Shown here piece by piece: positions 12,501 through 25,035 of a stretch of 64,000 bases of DNA (positions are counted from its first letter, which is position 1; each line of letters opens with the position of its first letter). The stretch comes from Lytechinus variegatus (lineage: Eukaryota > Echinodermata > Echinoidea > Temnopleuroida > Toxopneustidae), in the NCBI RefSeq assembly GCF_018143015.1, contig NC_054743.1, positions 34,931,934-34,995,933 on the forward strand, read 5' to 3'. Made by a program: the position numbers and the translations under genes. The notes under the pieces are model-generated. The model was not told the origin of the DNA, searched no databases, and worked only from the letters and a program-made list of their open reading frames with translations.

Positions 12501-15500
12501 TTAAAAAGAAACAAGATTCCTCTCTTAGAAAAGAAAACAGATTGTTTTTTATGCTATTTCTCTTTACAATACCGGTAATTATTTTTCTCATGGATATTCG
12601 GTAATTTCATATATTTGTATCAGACTTTACCCTTAACAAGAGTTGTAATATACTTCTTCTATTGAAGGGATGCTCCAGGCTGAGAATACTCATACAATTG
12701 TATATAATTAAAATTCATTAAGGAAAATACTTAAAATTTCATCAAAATCAGATATAACAAATAGCAAGTTACAGAATGAAAAAAAAAATAGGCAAATATA
12801 GTGTAAACAGTTATATCGTGGACTTTACTTTGTAGTTGGGTACATTGTTATATATGAATATTTATCAGATGGTCTGATGATGTCACATCCCCACTTTCCA
12901 TTTTCTTTTTTGATATCCTACTACATAAAATCAGACTTAATTTTTTCATACTGTTATGAATGATGTGTCTCCTTAAAATGAAATAAGTTGCAACAGTGAA
13001 TATGTAATGCCTTTGATCAGTTGTTATTCCGATATTTTTTTGTTCTTGAAGGAAAATATTTGAATAAAGTTTATTTTAGTGAATATGAGACATCAGTTTT
13101 CTCATTGAATGTTCATGAACACATGCCTGGAACTGCTTCACCAGAATAATGCAACTCTTTAAATACCTTAAATTTGTTCATTCCATGTCCAATTTTTATC
13201 AGATTTTCAGCATTTTGCTCAGTGAATTAATACTCTATTTCAATGTGACTATTTCCAGCCTGGAGCACTCCTTTAAAGGACAAGTCCACCCCAACAAAAA
13301 CTTGATTTGAATAAAACGAGAAAAATTCAACCAGCATGTACTGCTGAAAAATTCATCAAAATCGGATGTAAAATAAAGTTATGACATTTTAAAGTTTCGC
13401 TTCATTTCCCAAAACAGTTATACGCACATCTCGGTCAGTATGCAAATGAGGAAACTGATGACATCACTCACTCACTTTCTTTTGTATTTTATTATATGAA
13501 ATATGAAATATTTTGATTTTCTCTTCATTGTCATGTGAAATGAAGTTTCATTCCTCCCTGAACATGTGGAATTCTATTATTTTAACATTTTGTGGTTCAG
13601 GCAAGGAGGTCCTAATCATCAAATTCGTAAAAATTACAATATTTTTAAATTCAAACAATAAAGAGCAAAAGAAATAGTGAGTGAGTGACATCATCGACTC
13701 TCTCATTTGGATGTAACTGGCTTGTTCATAAACTATTTCGTTAAAAATAAGCAAAACTTTGAAATGTCATAACTTTCTTATTTTACATCCAATTTTGATG
13801 AAATTTTAAGCATTGTGCTTGTTTGATTTTTCTCTATTGATTCAAATCAACATTTTTCTGAGGTGGACTTAACCTTTAATACGAATAAAACAATTTTATT
13901 GTTTAAAAATGTTTTAAATCGTTTTGAACCCCTTTTTTGACCAATGTTGTAATTTTCTGTAAATCAATTAAACCGATTTACTTGTTAAGCTCTTGATATT
14001 CGAAATACTTCTGGTAGTAAGTGATGACTACAAATTTCTATACTGAATTTCCAACAGTAAAGGTCATATTCCCCCAAATAATGAATCATGGAAATTGAAT
14101 GCTTATAAACAAAATAAGTATACTAAAGTAAGTTGACATTTTATACATGTAAGTTTATCCTCATTCATTGTACATGTATGCACATCTAGTCTCAGGTTAT
14201 TTTTAGTCTGTCTATGTAGGTGGACCGATTTTAATTTCATTATGAGTATGAAATACTTTTATTTTTCAATCAATTATGCCAATTTTAATGCACAAAATAC
14301 AAATTTGGTTTCAAATCTATAAACAAAGCCCTTGAACTTTTTACCTTTATATTGAGGAATTCTAATTGATGTGCTTTCCGATTTTCTTTCTAGGGAATTC
14401 AAAGCAACTGGCAAGCAAAGAAATCGAGAACCAAGTTAGTCTATCCGCATGATTCGATTGACCATTCAAAACAAACCAAGGTATTTATTCATCAATGTTC
14501 CGCATGTGCACTAGCAATCGTTGTTTAAACTATAAAAGACCCGTTTCTGCTGAGTCTGTGTGAATGTTCAGTCTGTGTACATGTACCATATTTAAAATTG
14601 CATGCTTATAAAAAGGATTGTTTGCAAGAAATCTTAGATAATGAGATCCCTTTTTAAACTTCAACATAATTCTTGATCTTGCTAATCTATCTGTAAAACT
14701 TGATCTGCATGTACTTGTACATGAATCCATTTTAAGTGCACTAATAGCTTGATGATTTTTACAAACGTTTTGGAAACTTTGGATCTCGGGACAGTGATAT
14801 CAAGATACAGAGGCAGTCTTGAAAGAAAGAAAATCATGGATTTCTTCTTTGGTTACTGCACAGCTGCCATCTTCATTGTTCTGAAACTGAGTTTCATTAT
14901 AGTACTAAAATCGAGAAGAATACTGCTACAAGTTACTGATTTATAAAGTTTCTGTTAAAAAATACGGTATGTCTTTTCCATGACATTATTTCTTTGAAAG
15001 TACTGATCGCCCACCAAATTACTTATTTTCAGCTTTAAAATTCTTGAATGTTCTTGAACAGTTTGGTTAGCAGTTCTGGTGCAGACAGTGCACAAAATAT
15101 GAAGGGGAATTCACACAATGTAGTTGTGCATCTCTTTGCTCCAAAAGCCTTCAATTTTCATCTCCTTTTCTGTACCACAGGCCATTCAAAGTGATTTCCT
15201 TAAAGAACTGCAGAATGAAGCAGTTGCTCTGTGCCTGCCCAATTCACAGTCAGCATTTCGGCAGCATGATGCCAAATCGTTGGTGAGTTTCCAGTTCCAA
15301 CAGCAAGAAGAGGAACTTACAAAGCATGCTCCAGGTATATTAGCATCAGTGAAAGCCATAAGCGAAAGTGACACCCTTGTCTCAAACACACAAAAGACTC
15401 AACTTTCCATTCTCCCCAAGCAAATGACTGCAGTGTCTATTCTTCTTAATGCCAGGAACCAACAGATGAACTCTCACCAAGTAATCAACAGTTTAATCTT

Positions 15501-18500
15501 AAAGGAGAGTGCCAGCAAAAAGGATGCATATGCACGACTAAATTCCCGGGGTGTGACATCTTCATATGGAACTGTTCAGAAAGTGCAAACAGATCTGGGA
15601 AAAGGATTTGATGAGAAGGTTAGAGAATGGGCAAAGGAAATTGAGGTGGAAAGTGAGAAGGAACTGAAGCTGAAAGAAGAGCAAGATTTTGTGGGTTTAG
15701 AGATTCTGAACAAAACTCGTAATGATAAAGGATTTCAAGTGGTGGCCGATAATGTTGACCTATTTATACAGGCTCGCCATCCTACAAGGAGCAACTACGG
15801 CAGTGATCTTCATATGGTGAACATATTGGCCATTGAAAATCGCATCACTGGGCACCATCTGCCAAGTGAGAACAAGGATGATTTCAATCCTGATGACATT
15901 AAATCCGAGATGTTTTTACCCAATGTTGGAGACAATGAGTCCCTCAGAAATGAGTGGAAAGTGCTGTGTGGCAAAATCATTTCTCAGTACATGCCCAAAC
16001 TGAAGGAAGAACTAAAGGAGCTACAATCATCAATACCTCATAAGCATATGGAGGAAACAAGAGCTAAGTCAAATGTGGTAAGCACAGTTCAGATATTTAC
16101 ATGAATTCTTGATCACTGTCTTGTAGAGTGCCTTAACCATTCTAGGCTATTTTGTGAGCTTAATGTCCCGGGGATCTCGAGTCAATTGTAACAAAAATTT
16201 GCACGGAGGTAGAGAATAAACAGGCAAAATATGCTGTTGGACAGGTATATTGCGTAAATTCATTAAATTTTTTTACATAAATTAATTATGTTACTTAATA
16301 TATGCAATCACATAAAGTAGCCCCCGCCCCCACCCTTTCATGTATTTAAGTTTTTGCCACCACGTGCCCGGGCATCACAAATTTAGTCTCACTATTTCTT
16401 TGATTCTTGGAAGTGGGCGGCACAGTCATAACATTTTTGCAGGGGATATACACCCCACGATGGACAAGGTTAACCTTTCGTTTCACCAAAGGTGAAAAAT
16501 GTTAATTTGAATAAATAGAGAAAAACAAAATGGCAAAATACTGGAAATTTCATCCAAATAAAAGGAAAGTTATAACATTGTAAAGTTTTACATATTTTTA
16601 ACAAAACAGTGATATGCACAACTCAGTGACATGTGAATAAGACAGACGATGATGTCGCTCACTCATCTCATTTTTTGTTCCACATGTTCAGGGAGGAATT
16701 AATTGTTTGTTTTGCTCCACAATGAGGTGAAAATTAGAATATTTCACGTATAACATAAATTTGAATACCGATGAGAAAGTGCATTTGATTGTTTTGTTAA
16801 ATTAGGCAAAACTTAAAAATGTAATACCTCTATTTTACATCAGATTTTGATAAAATTTTCAGTGTTATACATAGTGGATTTTTCTCTTTTTAAAAGGAAA
16901 AATATTCTTTGTTGGGATGGACTTGTCCTTTAACCAAGTAATATCTCTATGTAATTCCAGTGAACCCCTATTTCGCAATAAATGTGTTACAATACACAAA
17001 TTATCTGATCATGCCACTTGCTGACTTCTGAATTTGATGTTTCTTTCAACTTTTGACACTAAATTTTTGACATCTTTATGAAAAGAAATAATGAAACTTG
17101 AATTTAGGATAATTGACCTAGATACAACCATGTAGATTACATGTACATTATTCTCCAATCTCTACCATCCTGCAAATTATTGTGATATTGACTTTCACGA
17201 ACCCCTCAGGCAGGACGAAGAGAGTAATTTTTTTTTTCCATTTTCAGCCTTGTTTATCTTGAGCAATTGTACAAATTAACGATTTATATAGCGCACTGTC
17301 CTGAAAACTGACAGTTCCATAGTAAAATAAATGTACACATGTATATACAGACCTCAATACCATTATTTACTCAAAAACAGTTTAAAACAAATGAAATGCT
17401 AGATTCATATTCGTAATTTATCAGGTTATAGTCACTCAATTTAACTGCCATTTGTAAAATAAATTTTGTACAATTTTAAGCAGCAGTTGGCATGCATTTT
17501 CATAGAAAATGTAAATGTCTTTTTTTTTAAAATCACATTCATTTGAGCACATATCTATCATTGAAGATATATTATGAGAATATGTACACTTAAAAAAAAG
17601 CCAGTGCCGTTTGTTAACAAAGCATGCTCTTAGTTTTTTAATTTGTGTCTTAATTTATTGTTATCTAGGTTGATTTGGGTGTTCTCATGCACGATGAAAA
17701 CACTGCAGATGGGATATACCATATCATGCATCACCTTCATGGCTATGTTCCAGGACATGGGACATCAAATCCACATAAAGTCATCAGTGCTGGAGATTTG
17801 CTCACATGTGAACGTGAAAGTAGTTGTATAGAAGAGCAGAGAAATTCCTCAACTGCAAGTCAGAGATTAGAAGGACTTGTTCCTGTCATATCAGACTTCC
17901 ATACACTTGCAAACTTTTACCAAGTAGGTTTGATTCCTTATAAGTCAACATTCTGTAATTGAATTTGTTATGACTTGATATTTTGTGTGCATATTTTTAG
18001 ATAACTTGGAACCATAGGCCTACATGTAAATATGAGACCTTAAAATGTGACATCTTTAACTGCTTCTTACAACGAAACATCCACTACAATTGCAGATTTT
18101 TCTCTATTTGGGGGTGGGGTTGGGGTTGGTGATATCTATTTTTACCCCATATTGGTTAAAGAGGTTAATCCTTTATTATTTGTACAAGTTTTTAAAATCG
18201 AAAATCTTCAGTTTTTCCTCTCTCATGGCTAAATCTTATCCTGATAGTTCACATAACCTATTTTGATTTGATCAATTATTGCTATCTGACATCAAGCCTT
18301 TGAACTTTTGAAAAAATATTAGATTTCTTCATGAATAATATAAATACATACCTTTAAAAAATGTTATAATTATTTCTTGCAGGTAGTGTGGAAGGTGCTG
18401 TATGACCCTGCTTCTGCTGGAGACAAGGGGACCTTGTACCAGGCACGAAATTTTCTCAAAACACACAATGTCACGCAGGATCCAATAAAGAATATTAATG

Positions 18501-19483
18501 CGGCAGAGCATTTGATTGAGCAATACACAATCGCTTTGGTCCTGGCTGCTGCTCTCCATTTCTTTGGTATGAAGGATTGTGAAGATACACCTACAAAGAA
18601 CCTGTTTCAATTGAATGTCCATGGTGACTACAACAATTATGCCAATGTGATCATGGGGTCATTTGTTGACAATTACGCTATCTGTCACAATGTTAACTTC
18701 AAAGAGAAGGACTTCTGTTGCCAAAAATGCAACAAAACATATGCTTCCAGGAAGAATCTGCAAAAACACATCAAGGATAAACATCCACACCAAGAACCAA
18801 TCCAACTGCCATCTCCCACTTCAGAAGATGGTGTCTACAACTATTCCAGAGTGGCACTGGGCATGGGCTTGCTCGCCATGGATTTCCGAGATGCACGGCA
18901 GAATGGAGATGGGGAACGTATAATCCGGCTCCACAAGTTCCTACTTCTCCACTGTAAGGCGGCAAAGAAGCCAAAATACAGTTTCCACATTCTGCGCTTG
19001 TTGGCTCAGGTGCATGTATTCCTGTCACCTCGCCTGTCATATGAGTTGGTGTGGAATCGGTTTGCCAATCCTAGTGGCAGACAGTATGGTAATATGGAAG
19101 TAGATCGTCTCATGGAACACCACAATAGGGTATTCAAGGAAAGTTGTAGGGGTCTTCGTGGAAAGATTTCAAAGAAGAATATAGAGAGAATAAGTCGATC
19201 TTCACAGAGGGTTAATGAACTGCTGGAGGACATTGACAAAGAAGTCCCTGGAAGGAAACGCCGACCTTCATCAAGGCACAAGGTGGACAGGAAAGATGCA
19301 GTGGCACTTGCAGTAGACCTCCATTCACAGCTAATCTTTGAATGTCAATCAGGAAGAATGCATCACAGGTTCCCTGGCTTTCCTTCATCCCATTTCAGTG
19401 GCATTGACCCTGCTAGTCTCCATGAATGGATAAGGAACACAATTAGAAAACTGTCTCGGCAGAATCAATTTGCAAAGCACTAA
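9557..19483 (+). CDS. DUF6589-type transposase candidate, 7 exons, 977 aa
   Basis: Exons: 9557-9940, 10813-10917, 11834-11938, 14394-14480, 15181-16077, 17669-17923, 18383-19483. All introns are GT-AG and phase 0, and the total is 2,934 bases with stop. The start is the first ATG, in GAAAATGG context. Residues 1-75 hold paired CxxC motifs (WCVICG, ICKMCC), a probable zinc knuckle. The DUF6589-type core spans exons 5-7: VADNVDLF (exon 5), GDLLTCERES and ISDFHTLANFYQ (exon 6), and AAEHLIEQYT (exon 7). The conserved Asp residues are candidates for an RNase H-fold catalytic triad, which is an inference. Exon 7 adds a C2H2 finger (CCQKC...HIKDKH, near residue 725), a MEHHNRVFK motif and a basic C-terminus. 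Exons 2 and 3 are duplicates. It converges on the helicase gene within one TIR pair, which suggests it mobilises the element in the nucleus. Family recognition is firm; transposase activity is inferred. Confidence 0.82.
10795..11285 (+). repeat. First copy of a tandemly duplicated exon-intron unit in the transposase gene
   Basis: Exon 2 (10813-10917) and about 370 bases of following intron recur about 1,020-1,045 bases downstream. Exon 2 encodes PQVKRRQVTEAERTS... and shares its last 29 of 35 codons with exon 3. The intron words TCAACTTTTCTTTACAAG and TTTCATGAATTCAATCTG are shared too. Confidence 0.9.
11822..12326 (+). repeat. Second copy of the duplicated exon-intron unit (exon 3)
   Basis: This copy holds exon 3 (11834-11938), which starts PKEKRSQVTEAERTS. 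Both copies have working-looking acceptor (TAG/CAG) and donor (CAG|GTAC) sites and are exactly 105 bases, so inclusion of one, both or neither keeps the frame. Intron divergence between copies is higher than exon divergence. Confidence 0.88.
12660..13277. mobile_element. MITE with GGGATGCTCCAGGCTGAGA-type terminal inverted repeats
   Basis: The left end AAGGGATGCTCCAGGCTGAGA is matched in reverse by CAGCCTGGAGCACTCCTTT at the right end (13256-13274). There is no coding capacity. It lies in intron 3 of the transposase gene and abuts the next MITE head to tail. Confidence 0.75.
13273..13879. mobile_element. MITE of the AAAGGACAAGTCCACC family
   Basis: The ends TTAAAGGACAAGTCCACC and GGTGGACTTAACCTTTAA are inverted repeats. 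Inner sequence is partly palindromic too (GTCATAACTTT..., TTTTGATGAA...). Further copies are at 26371-26954 and 40242-40846, with damaged ones at 6545-6766 and 16466-16933. It is non-coding and inserted in transposase intron 3. Confidence 0.8.
16466..16933. mobile_element. Degraded MITE of the AAAGGACAAGTCCACC family
   Basis: The right end TGGGATGGACTTGTCCTTTAA is well kept and the left end is eroded. Inner words match the other copies. It lies in intron 5 of the transposase gene, so it inserted after the host element formed. Confidence 0.65.
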
Positions 19484-20689
19484 ATTTACCTATTCTTGGG
19501 CAGGACACCCCAGACATTATTTGCAAATATGTTGATAGAATGATAAAGATTGCAATATGACAAAGTATACAGACCTTAACAATATCCAGCCACTGAACCC
19601 CAGAATTGAATGAGACTTAGTTTAAATTATTCTTGAGAGAATTACTAAGAATATTTTAGTTGTCCTTAGTAATTAAGTTTATATTCAAATTTAGATTTTA
19701 ATCAGTCGATTGGACATGTGTATACCAAATTGTTTCCTCACAAAAAGAAACAAAAATGCATGCAAGGTGGATCTAATATATATATTTTCCATCACAGTAC
19801 CTAATGTGTAGTAATTTTGGCGTTTATTGGCTTACTCCATAAGTAAAAGTGAGTCCAGTCTTGTTTTCATTTTTAAGTTTTAAGGATACCTATTAATGTA
19901 TGTAGTATCAAACTTATCATGAATTAATCCAATTTGAAATGTACTGTGGCTGTTAGATGTAAAAAAGGAAAGGAGAGAAATATTTTTGGGCTAAATTACA
20001 CATTCAATAAAGTTTAGAAATGCTGCAAAAGTTAAAGTTTAAAACAAAAAAAAAGCAGAGTAATTGTTATTTGTTAGGTATGACCTCATGCTTTCAAGTT
20101 TGACAGTGTAGATTCTGACACTGGTGAATTTGATTTGTCTGAATCTTCAAATTCATTCTGGTAAAATAAGTAAGCACACCTCTTAAATAATTTTGATTGC
20201 TGAATACTTGTTAGTAGCAATAAAGCCTTCATCTGATGCCATTAATATTTTTCTCCTTTATGTTAAATCATGTGTGCAGATGACACATCACAAAGTGGCG
20301 ACACTTATCATGCTGGCACAAAGGGATTTAGAGAAGATTTCATTATATATATTCACATTTTTTCCTATATTAAACCTGCTGACTTTCAGTTGTCACCATT
20401 TGGTCTATTTGTCTTTGAAGCCAAGATATATGACAAATCCCATGATATGAGTCTGATGAAATCATTTTATTCATAATGTAATAACCATAATAGATATAAT
20501 AGATTTCAGTTCCTCAATTTCCTTTCAGAATATTATCAGTATATGATGTCAAACATAAGAAATATGTTCAAATTGATGAAATGGTGCAATTTTAGGGGGA
20601 AATATAGTTGTAACAGAAATGGGCCCAACTCTTAACACATGGCTATCTCAAAAAATAAATAAATGGCCATTCTTTTTATGATTTTTGTC

Positions 20690-21300
20690 TCCCCTGCATA
20701 GCAAATCGAGACTGTAGGCACTGCTTTTTTGACGTTGGTGGCGGCATTGTCCTCATAATTGAATTCTTAACCAGGGTTAAGTTTTTGAAATGACATCATA
20801 TCTCAGGAAGTAAATGAAAATAGTTAATGAAACTTTGACATAAAAATATAGGGTAATCAAGTATTACTGAACATTCTGCTTGAGGTTCAGGTCACATGAC
20901 CAAGGTCAAAGGTAATTTAGAGTTGAACTTCGACCATGTTGAGCATTGAAGCAATATCGAAATCTTAACCACAGTTAAGTTTTTGATTGCCGTCTTAAGT
21001 CTTAACTTAAAAAGTATTTAGACCTAGTTCATGAAACAAAGACATAAGGGTTATGGTGTATCACTTGAGATCCTGCCCGAGTTTCAGGTCACATGTCCAA
21101 GGTCAAAGGACACTTAGAGTCAACAATCTTCTTTGGCCATGTTTTCGGATCTAGTTTATGAAACTTGGACAGAGCAGTCAATTATCCCTGAACATCCTGT
21201 GCCAGATTCAGGTCACATGACCAAGGGTCAAAGGTCATTTAGGGTCAATGAACTTTAGTAATATTGAAGGTATTTTTTTAGAATTGTCATAACTTTGAGA
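20690..21300 (+). repeat. Imperfect tandem repeat block with GGTCACATGACCAAGGTCA core
   Basis: The core CAGGTCACATGACCAAGGTC (or CATGTCCAAGGTC) recurs near 20888, 21087 and 21211, each within a longer related unit containing TTAACCA(C/G)(A/G)GTTAAG and GAAACTTTGACA-like words. The block begins after TTTTTGTCTCCCCTGC. It is a nested repeat of a type frequent in marine invertebrates. Confidence 0.65.
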
Positions 21301-23221
21301 AAAATTTATTGATCTAGTTCAGGAAAATGTGTGCTTTTATTTAAGAGATTGGATATGTGCATGTATGTTTGTAAGAGAATTCAGCATGAATCATCTAATT
21401 TTGTTGTGTCTAGAGTGTGTTTATCTCAATGATTAATGTAAATAAAATTGTTTCCATATCTTTGGTAATTGTTCTCCCCTGGGTTGTGATATTTGTCACC
21501 CATCACAATCATGAAGTTCAAGGGATCCTTGTCTATGAATGCGTAGTTTGAATTGATACCAAGCAAACAGTGAACACATTTGGATTCAACTGAGTGATTT
21601 GTTCCCTATTTGGCAATAATCATACTATTCCATTATAATTCTGGTGGAGAAAACATAGAAAGTGAGACAGTGATCGGTTTTCAGAAAAAGGGATATGATA
21701 CAATCCTACTCGATGTGTAATAATTGTAAACTCCAGGAGGTTTTGAATTTACCAATGAAGTAATGACTTGTTTATTTTTTTTACAAATTCTAAGTAGCCT
21801 GTAGGCCTACCTGTTAACCTTTTTATTTGCAGTTGGGATGCCTGGAACATGTGTGAACAGATTTAGCCAACAATTGTCCCTTTCATTTGTGTACATACAT
21901 GTAAAGGCCTGTAAGTTGAAAGAGGTACAAAACATGTTCATCGCCATGGACTGCATTTTTGGATGATTATTACATGTATTTCATCACATGCATGTATACT
22001 AAAAAAAATCAAAGTGCATACATGCTTGTGGCAAAGTGGTGCAATTCAGGGAATGCGATATTGCAATAAATCTGCATAATCTAAGGTTCTGTAACCATGA
22101 TACGATTAAAAGCTCTTTCAAGAATACCAGCCTTAAAATTAATCTTTTGAAATTTTCAGTACATGTATATTATGCCTACATGTACATGTAGGTATGAATG
22201 TATATTTGCTTATTACCAATAGTCATGTACAGTGTACATTTTTTTATTGCAAATAAATCATACAGTAGCCATTTATTTCTAGTTTATTCCTTATTTTCAG
22301 TTACTGCTTTTATTAAAAAAAAACTACTAGTATCACTCAGAAGTGTCTCACTTAGCAGGGCTGCATATTCAGACCACAACTGTAACACTTGTGAGTGAAG
22401 GGTTGCATAGCAGCTACACTTTTATACTAAGTATTATCACACTCTCTTTCAAATATATTGCTGTACACATGCATGACAAAAAACACGTTAAAATGGTTGT
22501 TGTTTTTCTGTTTTGAACAAGGATGCCCTTGCACTTTCATGTATTAGGTAGATAGAAAACACCAATTAAGACAGAAAATGACTTTGGTTTTGAAAGGCAG
22601 ACTGGTCAAACATATTTTGGGTATGTTTTTTAAGACTACCCAAACATGTTTAGGGTATGCTTTTTCCTCCTTGTTTCGTAAAAGTGTTCTGGTTATTTCC
22701 AATTGGGGTATTTTAACCCTAACTGCACTTGAGGGCATGCAATGAATATATTTTGACTGTTTAGGTTTATTGTTAGAACATTGCCAAACTTCTTAGGAGT
22801 CATATCCTGGCGATTTAGAGGCAAAAATGTGTAAATGAAGCCTGCTAGAAAACTACATGTAGTTTAGGGGGTTATTTTGCCCACAGAAAAACTTGCTTAG
22901 GGGGTGTTTGGAAATTATGTGGTCACACATGTGTACAGTAATACATTTGACTGCCCCCTCCCCCTTCTCATTCAAGTTATTTTCTCCCTGTCTCTCGCAA
23001 CTTATTTTTTCTCTGTTCGTATTTTGGTCTTTCATCATTTCAAAATAGCAACTTTCATTTGTATATTTCTTATTTGAAAATAATTATATAAATCATTGTA
23101 TTCATCACCTTGCTGCACCAATCAATCAAGCACTCAAATCAATCTACCAAACTTTCATGATACATGCATAATGAATCATTCAAATCAACCAAGAAATCAA
23201 AAATAAAAATCAATCAAATAT

Positions 23222-24310
23222 CAATGACCGTAATAAATCAATCGAGACACATATCTAGTTCAGCTATACATAGAAGTATATTTATGTACCATGAATTTAC
23301 ATACTCTTTATATGCAAATTGAAAACAAAATAAGACATGACAACAGGTAAAAATACAATTAGAGATGTGTTCAATAGAATGATCCAAGTTTTGTGTTGAA
23401 ATACAGTGTATGCACAGAAATTATCAAGAAAATTGAAACAAATTATTGACATGTCTGTATATGCAAAACAATATCTCCAGCAGGTAATACATGTACAATA
23501 AAGATAAATGAAAGTAGTCGCAGTAAATACTGATTTCACAAGAAAGTCTGCAAAACCAGGCTTGTCATTAAATCATCAAGGATCTAGAGCTGGTGCAGTT
23601 ACATGTACATAAACTGAACTTTATGAAATCTTGAAATATTAATAGCAGTAAATAAATCAATCAAGACACAGCTACTTCAGCTAGTACAGTATATTTATGT
23701 ACCATGAATAAATTTACATACTCTTTATATGCAAATTGAAAACAAAACAAAATAAGACATGACAATTAGTAAAAATTCAATTAGAGATATGTGTTCAATA
23801 GAAAGATCCAAGCTTTGTGTTGAAGTATGCACATAAATTATCAAAACAAAACATTTACATGTATATGCAAAACAATATCTCCAGCAGATAATACATGTAC
23901 AGCAAAGATAAATGAAAGTAGTTGCAGTGAATACTGATTTCACAAGAATGTCTGTAAAACCAGGCTTAATTGTCATTATATCATCGAGGATCTAGATCTG
24001 GTACAGTAACATAAACTAAACTTTGTGAAATCTTGAAATATACACTGCAAAATGTTCACACTGAAGATCACCAACACAGATCTGCACACGTGGGACAGTG
24101 AATTATTACTGCTATGAATGCCGGCACGGCGCTTGACCTGAATCCCGTGCTTATTTGCTAATTTCTTAGCAATTACTCAATTTCTTCCAGAACCTTTTGG
24201 CACATATTTTTTTATTTATACAAACAGACACTTTGATGGATATTTCATTAGAATCTGTCATTTTGACATCGTTACCACAACTGGCATTTATCTTTAACAA
24301 TAGTCAATAA
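23222..24310. repeat. Dispersed repeat, left half tandemly duplicated, copy inside the transposon
   Basis: Segment 23222-23620 (from AATAAATCAATCGAGACAC) recurs at 23645-24010 with scattered changes. The right portion, 23925-24310, is closely matched by 37965-38365 in an IBTK intron, including AAAACCAGGCTTAATTGTCA and TTCACACTGAAGATCACCAA. No coding frame or clear terminal repeats were found, so its class is unknown. Confidence 0.75.
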
Positions 24311-25035
24311 GATCTGCCAGAAGAATAGTCAATAATGTACATGTAGCTTGTGTTTAAACCTGATACATGTAGTTCAAATATAAAAGTATATGTGAGCCTA
24401 CATATACATGTACATGAAATTAATGTAACTACAATTAAAATTAAAAAAGAAGGGTAGTTAAAGAACATGTTTTATCAAAAATCTAACAACAGGACTTGAT
24501 ACAAATTAATATACAATTACTAATTTGATCTCAAATTTTGAAAAAAAGTCTTCATCTTCATGTACATGAGTGTCAAAAATTACATGTACAGCCCATCTCA
24601 AGTTGTGTCTGCTCTTTAATCAACTTTTATACTGTATGTTAAAGATATGAACATGTACAAACACTATTTCATACATGTAGATTGCCCACTGACGATCAAA
24701 ACTTAAATATAAGTATAGGCAAGCCTTCACACATTTCTCCTTTTGAAAGAACAAAATATTTCTCATTATCAACCTTGCTGTATTCAGTGGAAAGCGATGA
24801 AAATGTCAGGGTAGCTTTCTAGTGTACATCCGATCCTGAAATTTGTAAGATAAACTTTCGTAGGACTTTTCAAACAAAAAAGAAGATAACATGCTGGGTA
24901 TCTTCAAATAAATCATTCAAATGATCACAAATCACATTACATGTAGAATGATGGTACAGTTCTAGAAACACTCAAATATCATTACAATACAGCAAAATGT
25001 ACATTGTATCCCCATTGCAATGCTTCGGACTGACA

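Larger units (their letters stand above)
19484..25035. other. Long non-coding space between the two convergent transposon genes
   Basis: About 5.5 kb with no supported gene. It holds the 3' flank of the transposase gene (AATAAA at about 20007 is a candidate poly(A) signal), a tandem repeat block (20690-21300), a partly duplicated dispersed repeat (23222-24310) and ACATGTA-rich AT sequence. Short frames here have no domain. Confidence 0.6.

Noticed and set aside
18329-19281. Antisense open frames opposite the last transposase exon
   Set aside because: They are shadows of a long coding exon, with no domains or splice context.
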